NCBI GenBank assembly: GCA_030535815.1
Contig: JAUNRD010000084.1
Span: forward strand, 283 to 7,384
Source of the DNA: Clostridia bacterium
Lineage (GTDB): Bacteria > Bacillota > Clostridia > CAKSNL01 > HGM11501
Direction: 5' to 3'
DNA: 7,102 nt
Below the pieces are notes generated by a model that saw only the letters and a list, made by a program, of their open reading frames with translations, did no database searches and was not told the origin of the DNA. The translations under genes were made by a program, and so were the position numbers. Below are positions 1 through 6,725 of this stretch, piece by piece. Each line of letters opens with the position of its first letter. Position 1 is the first letter of the stretch.

Positions 1-10
1 CGGTAATAGG

Positions 11-30
11 CTGTCGGCAAAATCCGACGG
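11..30 (+). promoter_or_regulatory. Hairpin in the rpmE 5' leader (possible L31 autoregulatory leader, partial)
   Basis: CTGTCGG (11-17) can pair with CCGACGG (24-30) across a six-base loop, giving seven pairs including one G-T. It ends 13 bases before the rpmE ribosome binding site. Ribosomal protein L31 is known to control its own synthesis through leader RNA in several bacteria, so this could be the 3' part of such a leader. The window starts too close to see the rest, and the hairpin could instead be chance or belong to an upstream gene's tail. No good promoter is visible in the first 56 bases. Confidence 0.3.
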
Positions 31-56
31 CGCAAATGAACGAGAGGTGAACGTAA

Positions 57-263
57 ATGAGAGAAGGAATTCATCCTGATTATAAGCAGACAACAATCAA
101 GTGTGCTTGCGGCGAAGTAATCGAAACAGGTTCCACAAAGGAAAACATCACAGTTGAAATCTGCTCCAAGTGCCATCCCTTCTACACAGGAAAGCAGAAG
201 CTTGTTGATACAGGCGGTCGTGTAGAAAGATTCAGAAAGAAATTTAATCTTGAAAACAAATAA
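57..263 (+). CDS. rpmE: 50S ribosomal protein L31, zinc-binding (C+) type
   Basis: This is a component of the large ribosomal subunit that lies at the central protuberance and contributes to contacts between the subunits. The 68-residue product has the usual family length and start (MREGIHPDY) and the conserved CHPFYTGKQK stretch. Cys16, Cys18, Cys36 and Cys39 form the CxC...CxxC zinc site, which marks the zinc-containing form rather than the cysteine-free paralogue made under zinc shortage. The start is supported by GAGGTG (44-49), seven bases upstream of the ATG. A terminator overlaps the stop codon, so the gene ends its transcript. In Clostridia rpmE often follows rho, but the 56 bases upstream do not translate to a recognisable Rho C-terminus, so that linkage cannot be shown here. 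Confidence 0.97.
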   Translation: MREGIHPDYKQTTIKCACGEVIETGSTKENITVEICSKCHPFYTGKQKLVDTGGRVERFRKKFNLENK

Positions 264-288
264 AAGTGGACTTATATCCACTTTTTTT
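262..288 (+). terminator. Intrinsic terminator of rpmE
   Basis: AAAAGTGGA (262-270) pairs with TCCACTTTT (277-285) around a six-base loop, and the T-run continues to 288. The stem begins inside the rpmE stop codon (261-263). The stem is short and fairly AT-rich but has the standard form of a Rho-independent terminator. Confidence 0.85.
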
Positions 289-297
289 GTTTTGAGC

Positions 298-326
298 TTG
301 ATTTTATACAATATATATGATATTAT
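298..326 (+). promoter_or_regulatory. SigA-type promoter with extended -10 for the membrane protein gene
   Basis: The -35 is TTGATT (298-303), followed by a 17-base spacer and the -10 TATTAT (321-326). A TG at 318-319 supplies an extended -10 element. The predicted start of transcription, near 333, leaves a leader of about 22 bases carrying the GAGGAGG ribosome binding site (341-347). The promoter lies just after the rpmE terminator, so the next gene is transcribed independently. Confidence 0.7.
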
Positions 327-354
327 GTAAAAAAGAAATAGAGGAGGTATTTTT

Positions 355-1032
355 ATGAGTTATGCAACAAATTCTGCAATGGGAACTGAGGCTATGTTAT
401 GGGGCGGTATTGTTATACTTTTATATCTTGTGATTTTTGGGATTGCCATTGTAAGCTACATACTTTCATCGCTGGCATATTACAAAATTGCAAAAAGAAG
501 AGGTATTGCAAATGCGTGGCTTTCATGGATTCCTGTTGCAAATTCCTGGATTATCGGAAGAATTGCAAATGAATACGATAGGAGAAACGGTCACGACAGG
601 CCGTGGCATAAAGCACTTTTAACCCTTTGTATTACAGGAGCAGCAGGCTTTGCAGTGTCCTACGGTATGTTTCTGGTGAATATTTTTAAAATGGCGATGA
701 ACTTTGATTACAGTTATTATGATGTCGATGTTACGTCATTCTTGATTTCATATATAGGAATCATTGTTTTTGCCGTTGTAATATCGGTATACAGTATGCT
801 TTCTGTTATATGCACATATAAAACCTTTGAATCAACGGTTCCTGAAAAAGCTCTTAAATATATTGTTTTATACTTCCTTGTGCCATTAGCAGGACCTATC
901 TGCCTGGTTAAATGCATGGACAAGGGATATGAGAGTGCTGAAGAAGCTGTAGCTTGTGAGCCTTGTCAGATTCCTGATGAAATAGAAGTTATAGCAGAAA
1001 CTTCTGAAACAGAAGATAAAACTGAAGAATGA
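355..1032 (+). CDS. Four-helix membrane protein of unknown function
   Basis: The 225-residue product has no enzymatic motif that I recognise. Hydrophobic segments fall at about residues 14-43, 86-112, 127-153 and 167-186, giving a likely four-helix integral membrane protein. Between helices 1 and 2 is a basic, aromatic loop (YYKIAKRRGIANAWLSWIPV, residues 42-61) of a kind I recall from many uncharacterised Firmicutes membrane proteins, where it often follows the first helix. The C-terminal tail after residue 190 is strongly acidic, with a Cys201-x-x-Cys204 pair. There is no cleavable signal peptide. GAGGAGG (341-347), seven bases before the ATG, fixes the start. The gene appears monocistronic, with its own promoter and a terminator right after the stop. 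Its function cannot be inferred. Confidence 0.88.
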   Translation: MSYATNSAMGTEAMLWGGIVILLYLVIFGIAIVSYILSSLAYYKIAKRRGIANAWLSWIPVANSWIIGRIANEYDRRNGHDRPWHKALLTLCITGAAGFAVSYGMFLVNIFKMAMNFDYSYYDVDVTSFLISYIGIIVFAVVISVYSMLSVICTYKTFESTVPEKALKYIVLYFLVPLAGPICLVKCMDKGYESAEEAVACEPCQIPDEIEVIAETSETEDKTEE

Positions 1033-1033
1033 T

Positions 1034-1072
1034 AAAAACATCCTGAAGGCTTTTCCTTCAGGATGTTTTTTT
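1034..1072. terminator. Bidirectional terminator between convergent genes
   Basis: AACATCCTGAAGG (1037-1049) pairs perfectly with CCTTCAGGATGTT (1055-1067) over a five-base loop. An A-run on the left (1034-1038) and a T-run on the right (1066-1072) give a U-tail in both directions. The hairpin sits between the stop of the plus-strand membrane protein (1032) and the stop of the minus-strand hydrolase (1074), so it can end both transcripts. Confidence 0.92.
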
Positions 1073-1073
1073 A

Positions 1074-1889
1074 TTACAGCTCAATGTCAAAAGGGCCTTC
1101 CTGCATTATATAATGCTTTTTCATACCACCGATTTCGCTCATCCAGCCACGGACGATAACGGTTTTGTATTTGCCGGTATCATATCCTCCGGGGCCTTTA
1201 TTATCCCAGAGCCAGGTGGGTGTGCACCAGAGGCAGTAATCGGGATTTATCGCTTCGTAAACGTTTTTAAGAACGCCCGACTGTCCGTGATGTGCCATCT
1301 GACAGAAGTCGGCTTTAAGAAGCGCGGGAGGAGCTACGGAAAGTAAATGCTCGCCGCCTTCAATTCCCAAATCGCCTAAGAAGATAACGCTTGAGTTTTC
1401 GGTTTCAAAGCGGAAAACTGTACTGGAATTATTGCTGAAATTGTTGGGAGTAGAATCATTATGCTCTCTCAAAACCTTGACCGTAACATCGCCGAAGGAA
1501 TATTCGTCCCCCATATGGGTAGTCATATGGGGGATGGCGGCAGGGGCGATATCATCGTAAAAGCCCTGAAGCCAGTCACCGTTTTCTCCTCCTTCGGGGA
1601 TATATTCGTTCATAATCTCGACCGACGGGAAGTTATAGTAAAGCATATCTATTTTTATATCGCCCAAATGGGTTTTAATCATTTCGCGAAGACAGTTTAC
1701 GTGGTCTGTATGGGGATGGGTTAAAAACCAGCCGGTAACATGACCGCCGAGTTCTTTTAATTTTGCATAAAGGTTTTCGCATTCTGTGGCAAAGCCGCCG
1801 TCAACAACCAGTAAGCCTTTTTCGCTTTCTATTATAAAGGATGTATTAATCGTATCTGTTACAGATTTTTGCATATGCATTTTGGTCAT
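1074..1889 (-). CDS. Metallo-beta-lactamase-fold hydrolase, ComEC-like, cytoplasmic
   Basis: The 271-residue product is a stand-alone metallo-beta-lactamase-fold enzyme. Asp30 (VVDGG) ends the first sheet section. The metal-binding signature THPHTDH follows at 57-63 (His58, His60, Asp62, His63), with the bridging Asp173 in LGD and the AHHG motif at 199-202. The NNSS stretch (153-156) before the LGD strand and the AHHGQSG pattern resemble the C-terminal hydrolase domain of the DNA-uptake protein ComEC more than RNase J or glyoxalase II. There is no signal peptide or membrane segment, so it should act in the cytoplasm. Hydrolysis of a phosphoester-type bond is plausible, but the substrate is unknown. 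AAGGAG lies seven bases before the ATG (1897-1902 on the minus strand), which selects Met1 over Met4 and Met6. It has its own promoter and shares a terminator with the convergent gene. Confidence 0.9.
   Translation of the reverse strand: MTKMHMQKSVTDTINTSFIIESEKGLLVVDGGFATECENLYAKLKELGGHVTGWFLTHPHTDHVNCLREMIKTHLGDIKIDMLYYNFPSVEIMNEYIPEGGENGDWLQGFYDDIAPAAIPHMTTHMGDEYSFGDVTVKVLREHNDSTPNNFSNNSSTVFRFETENSSVIFLGDLGIEGGEHLLSVAPPALLKADFCQMAHHGQSGVLKNVYEAINPDYCLWCTPTWLWDNKGPGGYDTGKYKTVIVRGWMSEIGGMKKHYIMQEGPFDIEL
1507..1534. repeat. Perfect 11-bp inverted repeat inside the hydrolase gene
   Basis: TCCCCCATATG (1507-1517) and CATATGGGGGA (1524-1534) are exact inverse complements separated by six bases. 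On the minus-strand mRNA this is an 11-pair hairpin in the middle of the coding sequence. It encodes the HMTTHMG region (residues 121-127), so the near-repeat HM...HM codons account for part of the symmetry. Confidence 0.8.
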
Positions 1890-1934
1890 ATTACCACTCC
1901 TTTTGTTTTGAAAAGTGTAAAAGCTTTTTTTATT

Positions 1935-1963
1935 ATTATAGGATAAAAATGGATTTTGGTCAA
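1935..1963 (-). promoter_or_regulatory. SigA promoter for the MBL-fold hydrolase gene
   Basis: Read on the minus strand, the -35 is TTGACC (1963-1958), followed by a spacer of exactly 17 bases and a consensus -10 TATAAT (1940-1935). Transcription should start near 1928, leaving a leader of about 40 bases that includes the AAAAGGAGTGG ribosome binding region. This is a near-consensus vegetative promoter. Confidence 0.82.
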
Positions 1964-2004
1964 GGCTTGTGTTGAAATTTATATATTTTGTTGTGAAAAA
2001 TTTA

Positions 2005-2033
2005 TTGTCCGGTAAATGCCCGTATGGTATACT
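2005..2033 (+). promoter_or_regulatory. SigA promoter with extended -10 for the secreted-protein operon
   Basis: The -35 is TTGTCC (2005-2010), the spacer is exactly 17 bases, and the -10 is TATACT (2028-2033) with an upstream TG (2025-2026) forming an extended -10. Transcription should begin near 2040, so the GAGGTGG ribosome binding site (2041-2047) lies almost at the RNA 5' end, with a leader of only about 13 bases. The AT-rich stretch before it (1971-2004) could act as an UP element. No clear operator palindrome is visible. Confidence 0.75.
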
Positions 2034-2052
2034 TAAATATGAGGTGGTATAA

Positions 2053-4761
2053 ATGAAAAAATGTATTTGCTTTATGTTGGTGCTTGTAATGCTTTCGGGC
2101 GTTATATTTACCGCAAACGCAGAAGGAAAGGTGCTTAATCCAACAAGTGCCGACTACAAGGCAGAAAGCCTTAAATTTTCTTCGACAGGGGCGTATTTCA
2201 ATCAGGGGGACTTTTTCGGTTTTAAAAATGTGGATTTAACCGGAATAAAGTCTGTCACTATTGAAGCTGACTGCATTTTGGCCTACGGCTCAAACGGAGA
2301 AGCTGTGGCGATTAAAAAGGGCGGAAAGCAGGGAGAGTTGCTTGGGTATGTTGTAATAAACGACGATGAAGCGAAGTTATTTACCGCCGACATAAAAGAG
2401 ACAAAGGGAATTGCTGACCTTTATTTCTGTGCAACCTATGCAAAGGACAATTATATTACAATTAAAAAAATAACCTTAAATACATTTTCCGACAACACGG
2501 TAAGGGTTTCTCCCGTGCCGGATTCTGCCATAGTTGACAACTTCTCTGATACCTGGGCGGCAACGGACAGCCTTGGTCGCCGCGTGGCGGATTATTCCGA
2601 GACAGGAGGCGTCAAGGAAGGAGATCGCTTTGTCGGCATAATGTACTGGGACTGGCACACCAATCCTTCTGGTACGCCTGTTGTAATAAGCAAGGTTATA
2701 AAGGAAAATCCCGATTCGCAGTATAACTATTCGCACCCGGCCTGGGCAAATACCATATGCTATTGGGATGAGCCTCTTTTAGGCTTTTATCAAAGCTACG
2801 ACTACTTTGTATACCGCCGTCACGCCCAGTGGCTTGCCAACGCCGGGGTTGACGTGATTTTTTACGACTACACAAATCTTGATATGACTTACATCAAGGC
2901 ACAGCGAATGATGATGAAGGCATTTCACGATGCCAGGGAGGATGGAATAAATGCTCCCAAGATAAGCGCATATTTATTTAATCCCAAGGAAGAGGTAAAA
3001 ACCATAAAGGCGCTCTGGTTCAACCTTATAAACGATCCTTCCTATAAGGATTTAGTCTTTTACTGGGAAGGTAAGCCCTTAATCTGCGGATGCGGATATG
3101 AGGAAGTGGAGCAGTATGTGAACAAGTCGGATTCTGAAGAAGTAAGGCTTCTTGCTGAAATTTTTGCAAACGTTAATTTCAGAAGAAACGGAAGCCGTGA
3201 ACACGGACAGGACTTATCAAAGGCAACACCGCAATGGAACTGGCTTGAAAATTATCCCTTGCATCATTGGGGCAAAAAGAGGGATGACGGCAGAGTTGAG
3301 GCAATGGTTGTTGGTGCTTCCATCAATCACTCCTATGTATACGGATATTCGGGAGTTGGTCTTGCATCCGATCCCTATACAAAGGGAAGAGGATATTCCG
3401 AGGCATTTGGCGAAGACTACACTTTGAATAATGCAAGAAGTGCAACTTTCTTCCGTGAACAGGCAGCTCAGGCACTTGACACCGATCCTGCATTTATTTA
3501 CGTTGACGGATGGAACGAATATACTGCGATAAGAAACAGAGTTTATAACGGCTTTGTAAACAGCTTTGTTGACACTTATGACGATGAAAACAGCCGTGAT
3601 TTCGAGCCTTCAAAAGGAGTGCTCGGCGATGATTATTACAATCTTCTGGTTGATTTCTGCCGAAAGTATAAGGGTGTCCGCCCTGCGCCTTTGGCAAGTG
3701 CTGACAAGACCATTGATCTGGCAGGCGAGTTAAGCCAGTGGGAAAGCGTTATACCTTTGTTCATAAACGACAGAAGCGATTATGAAAGAAATGCAAAATC
3801 ACAGGGAAGCGGAGAATATACCTATATTTCAAAGCCCGTAAATGTGATGATGGAATCAAAGGTTTCAAAGGATTCCGAGTATCTTTATTTCTACGTTGAA
3901 ACTTTAGCTGACATAATTGAAAACACCGAAGAATTTATGCATCTTTACATAAATTCCGACCGTAACTATGCAACGGGCTGGGAAGGTTATGATTATGCCT
4001 TCGGAAGAAGCAAGGGCGTGCTTGAAAAGTGGGAAAACGGAGCCTGGATAAAGCTTTCTGATGCAGAATATACCGTTTCGGGAAATGCTTTGCAGGCAAA
4101 GATAAAGCGAAGTGATTTATCTCTTACCGGCACAGTTGATATGGAGTTTAAGTGGGTTGATTCTGCAGGGGAGATAAAGAGCGGAAACCTTCTTGATTTA
4201 TATGTTTACGGTAATTCAGCACCTATGGGACGCTTTAACTATGTATATACCGAAATTGAACAAAAAGCCCTTGACAATGAAACAAGAAAAGCACTTAAAG
4301 ATACTGTTATATTAAAACCGGGAAGCAGAAAATTTATCGTAGACGGCGGAATCCAGTATGTTTACGAGCCTGATATAAGAATTGCGCCCATCGAAGAAAA
4401 CGGTACGCTTTATGTGCCTTCTGATGTATTGCTTGAAGCAATGTACGGCGAATCCAAGGTGGAATACGATGCAATTGAGAACATTGTACGCGTAAAAGCA
4501 TTTTACTTAAAGGACAGAGAAATAAAAGACTATAAGTTTACCTATACCACTCCGGGAAGCTTCGAGGTTAAAATAAACGGCGCACCGGCAAAACTTACAA
4601 GTCCTGTTAAGATAACAGAGGGCAGAGTATGGCTTCCCGTAACATATTTTGCGGACTGCTTCGGATATACCGTAAGTGTAAAAGACGGATATTATGTACT
4701 TTCAAGATTTGGCAATGCAAACGAAGCGGCAGTAAATAACGCAATCGGATATCTTAAATAA
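2053..4761 (+). CDS. Secreted multidomain glycoside hydrolase-like protein (CBM6-like, GH99/71-like, CBM9-like, stalk domain)
   Basis: The 902-residue protein is probably an exported enzyme acting on an extracellular glycan; the substrate is unknown. A signal peptide (1-23, likely cut after ANA) precedes a CBM6-like beta-sandwich (about 28-148). The core (about 155-545) resembles GH99/GH71/WbsX-type barrels: GIMYWDWH (195-202), YWDEPLLGFY (237-246), GVDVIFYDYTN (265-275), FYWEGKPLI (336-344), NWLENYPLHH (396-405) and a late-strand WNEY (487-490). Glu489 is the obvious catalytic candidate. Residues about 550-732 look like a CBM9/DOMON-type sandwich (LYINSDRNYATGWEGYDY, 631-648). Residues about 757-885 are a degenerate stalk domain with two LPxxxxxxxxGY-like repeats (784-816 and 857-885). 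There is no LPXTG, SLH or dockerin. GAGGTGG lies five bases before the ATG. The next gene follows after 14 bases, forming an operon. Family assignment is by eye; export and multidomain architecture are firm. Confidence 0.85.
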   Translation: MKKCICFMLVLVMLSGVIFTANAEGKVLNPTSADYKAESLKFSSTGAYFNQGDFFGFKNVDLTGIKSVTIEADCILAYGSNGEAVAIKKGGKQGELLGYVVINDDEAKLFTADIKETKGIADLYFCATYAKDNYITIKKITLNTFSDNTVRVSPVPDSAIVDNFSDTWAATDSLGRRVADYSETGGVKEGDRFVGIMYWDWHTNPSGTPVVISKVIKENPDSQYNYSHPAWANTICYWDEPLLGFYQSYDYFVYRRHAQWLANAGVDVIFYDYTNLDMTYIKAQRMMMKAFHDAREDGINAPKISAYLFNPKEEVKTIKALWFNLINDPSYKDLVFYWEGKPLICGCGYEEVEQYVNKSDSEEVRLLAEIFANVNFRRNGSREHGQDLSKATPQWNWLENYPLHHWGKKRDDGRVEAMVVGASINHSYVYGYSGVGLASDPYTKGRGYSEAFGEDYTLNNARSATFFREQAAQALDTDPAFIYVDGWNEYTAIRNRVYNGFVNSFVDTYDDENSRDFEPSKGVLGDDYYNLLVDFCRKYKGVRPAPLASADKTIDLAGELSQWESVIPLFINDRSDYERNAKSQGSGEYTYISKPVNVMMESKVSKDSEYLYFYVETLADIIENTEEFMHLYINSDRNYATGWEGYDYAFGRSKGVLEKWENGAWIKLSDAEYTVSGNALQAKIKRSDLSLTGTVDMEFKWVDSAGEIKSGNLLDLYVYGNSAPMGRFNYVYTEIEQKALDNETRKALKDTVILKPGSRKFIVDGGIQYVYEPDIRIAPIEENGTLYVPSDVLLEAMYGESKVEYDAIENIVRVKAFYLKDREIKDYKFTYTTPGSFEVKINGAPAKLTSPVKITEGRVWLPVTYFADCFGYTVSVKDGYYVLSRFGNANEAAVNNAIGYLK

Positions 4762-4775
4762 AGGAGGAGCAAAAG

Positions 4776-6689
4776 ATGAAAAAGAATTTAAGCTTAATAC
4801 TTGCAATTGCAATGCTGTTATCGCTTTCAGTATTTGTGCCTTCCTTTGCCGAGGAGGTTTATAAAAACGACGGATGGGTTGTCAGCGTAAACAGCGAAAT
4901 ATCACCAAAGCTCGGTATAGAGAAAGTCTTTGACGGTGATTATGATACTATGTGGCACACAAAATATACGGCGGAGGGCTCGACAATTACTCATAAAGAT
5001 GCACCGCCCTATATAATAAACGTGGACTTTGGAAAAGGACTTGAAATCGGCGCAATCCGTTATGTCCCCCGCCAGGCTGCATCGGGCGAATCTTCTGCCG
5101 GAAACTGGGAAGAAGCGGTGTTTTACGGCTCGGTTAACGGAACTGATTTTGAGGAAATAGGAAAGGAAAGCTACAATATTTCGTCTAACCGTGAAAGCGT
5201 TACTACCAATGTTAAAAAGGGAGTATATAAGGCAATAAAAATTTCCGTAAACAAAGGAAGGGGCGGATTTGGTTCTGCGGCGGAAGTTGAATTTCTCGGA
5301 AGCGGAGTTGTCGTAAAAGAAGATAAACCCAAAACTGTTTTAGAAGATAAAACTTCGTGGACAATTGAGGCTTCTTCTGTGATAAGAGAAGGTCTTCATA
5401 TGCGTGCTTTTGACGGAGATGCGGCAACTTACTGGCATTCAAACTACACCCATGAAAACGGCGTTGTAACATGGAAGGAGTCTCCTCCTTATTATATCAC
5501 GGTTACTTTTCCGGAAAATGTATTGATTTCTGGATTTACCTATCTTCCGAGACAGGATGCAGCGTCAGGACGCTTTGATAAAGCGGAACTTTATGCATCG
5601 GAAACTTTGGACGGAGAACTTATAAAAATCAAGGACTGGGCTCTTGATGCATCCGCCGGTCTTAAAACGGCTGAATTTGTATCAAACTTAAACGTACGTA
5701 AATTTCAGATAAAAATAGTACAGTCGGCAGGCGTGGGAACAGCGGCAGAATTTGATTTTCTCCCTGCAAAGGAGGGAGCAGAAACCATTTCTATCTCCGA
5801 TTATGTAAAATATGAAGAGGAAACAAAGCTCTATCCCATAAGCAAGGACGGATTTTCCATAGAATCGGACGTACCTTTCTGGCTTGGCTACAATGCCGGA
5901 AACATCATTGATGACAGTGCTCAGACCTTCTGGCAGACGGAAGGTATATCTGTTGCACCGTCGCCCTGGGAATTTACCATTGATATGAAAAAGGAAAGAA
6001 GGATATCGGCGTTTTCCTATACTCCCAGAAATACAAACGATATGCACGGAGCGTGGAAGGCATACGAGGTTGAAGTAAGCAAAGACGGAGAAAATTTTGA
6101 ATGCATCCATACAGAATACGAATGGAAGCCTTCGCTTGAAATAAGAACGGTGAAATTTGAAACTCCCGTAACGGCACGCTATGTAAAATTCAGCGTTATT
6201 GAGGCTAATGCGTCAAGAGCGGCGTGTGCAGATATTACCTTCTATCAGACCAAAGCGGAATTTGATGCTGAAAATACTATGGAAGCAGAAAAATATGTTC
6301 TTAAGATAGGGGACAAAACCATAAAGGTTACAAAGGGCGAGAAAACCTATGATAAGAAGATGGACGTTGCTCCGTTTATTGATGCGGCGTCAAGCTCTAC
6401 ATTAATTCCTTTAAGAGGCTTGCTTGAAGAAATGGGAGCGGAGATTACCTGGAAGGGTGAAAGTGAAGAAATTACCGTTGTGACAAAATCGGGAAGAATA
6501 GAGATGCAGATTCAGAACAATCTGGTATACGTTGAAAATCCAAAATACGGAATGGTGAGATATACTCTCCCCGTAGTTCCGAAAATTAAAAATTCCAGAA
6601 CCTTTATTCCGCTTCGTTTTGTATCGGAGCATCTGGGCTACAAAGTATCCTGGAACGGAGAAACTCAGGAAATAACCATAGAAAAATAA
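4776..6689 (+). CDS. Secreted carbohydrate-binding protein with three F5/8 type C (CBM32-like) modules and a C-terminal stalk domain
   Basis: The 637-residue protein has a signal peptide (1-25, likely cut after SFA). Three discoidin-like modules follow at about 30-178, 193-330 and 355-490. Each carries the family pattern FDGDxxTxWHxxY or its equivalent (52-64, 212-224, 378-388), then a PP/SPWxxxxxF strand and a PRQ/PRN strand, and ends in a strand rich in KxxKIxV and AAExxF residues. A canonical stalk domain (PF07833-like) occupies about 505-637, with two LIPLRxxxExxGxxxxW repeats (543-559, 610-626). No catalytic domain is visible, so the likely role is multivalent binding of a glycan at or near the cell surface. 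The gene starts 14 bases after its upstream neighbour, and its AAGGAGG (4761-4767) begins on the last base of that stop codon, so the two are probably co-transcribed and translationally linked. The shared C-terminal domain supports a joint role. Confidence 0.88.
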   Translation: MKKNLSLILAIAMLLSLSVFVPSFAEEVYKNDGWVVSVNSEISPKLGIEKVFDGDYDTMWHTKYTAEGSTITHKDAPPYIINVDFGKGLEIGAIRYVPRQAASGESSAGNWEEAVFYGSVNGTDFEEIGKESYNISSNRESVTTNVKKGVYKAIKISVNKGRGGFGSAAEVEFLGSGVVVKEDKPKTVLEDKTSWTIEASSVIREGLHMRAFDGDAATYWHSNYTHENGVVTWKESPPYYITVTFPENVLISGFTYLPRQDAASGRFDKAELYASETLDGELIKIKDWALDASAGLKTAEFVSNLNVRKFQIKIVQSAGVGTAAEFDFLPAKEGAETISISDYVKYEEETKLYPISKDGFSIESDVPFWLGYNAGNIIDDSAQTFWQTEGISVAPSPWEFTIDMKKERRISAFSYTPRNTNDMHGAWKAYEVEVSKDGENFECIHTEYEWKPSLEIRTVKFETPVTARYVKFSVIEANASRAACADITFYQTKAEFDAENTMEAEKYVLKIGDKTIKVTKGEKTYDKKMDVAPFIDAASSSTLIPLRGLLEEMGAEITWKGESEEITVVTKSGRIEMQIQNNLVYVENPKYGMVRYTLPVVPKIKNSRTFIPLRFVSEHLGYKVSWNGETQEITIEK

Positions 6690-6691
6690 TT

Positions 6692-6724
6692 AAAAAGCCA
6701 AAGACGAAAGTCTTTGGCTTTTTT
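6692..6724 (+). terminator. Intrinsic terminator of the secreted-protein operon
   Basis: AAAAAGCCAAAGAC (6692-6705) pairs perfectly with GTCTTTGGCTTTTT (6710-6723) around a GAAA tetraloop (6706-6709) closed by a C-G pair, followed by a T-run to 6724. It lies two bases after the stop codon of the second operon gene. Confidence 0.95.
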
Positions 6725-6725
6725 G

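Noticed and set aside
2..73. Frame open from the left edge that could be the end of an upstream gene
   Set aside because: The translation (about 23 codons to a TGA) matches nothing, including the expected Rho C-terminus, and it overlaps the rpmE start out of frame.
1461..1724. Plus-strand frame of 87 codons inside the hydrolase gene
   Set aside because: It is antisense to the metal-binding region of the metallo-beta-lactamase-fold gene, which has complete motifs, a promoter and a start signal.
1975..1988. AAAT-TTATAT-ATTT palindrome between the divergent promoters
   Set aside because: It is made only of A and T in an AT-rich spacer, has four-base arms, and is easily explained by composition; not called as an operator.
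3152..3427. Plus-strand frame of 91 codons in the middle of the 902-aa gene
   Set aside because: It is out of frame with a clearly coding region that carries conserved motifs on both sides, and it lacks a ribosome binding site.
5688..6110. Open minus-strand frame of 140 codons
   Set aside because: It is fully inside the coding region for the second and third CBM32-like modules, has no ribosome binding site or promoter, and its translation looks like antisense of those modules.
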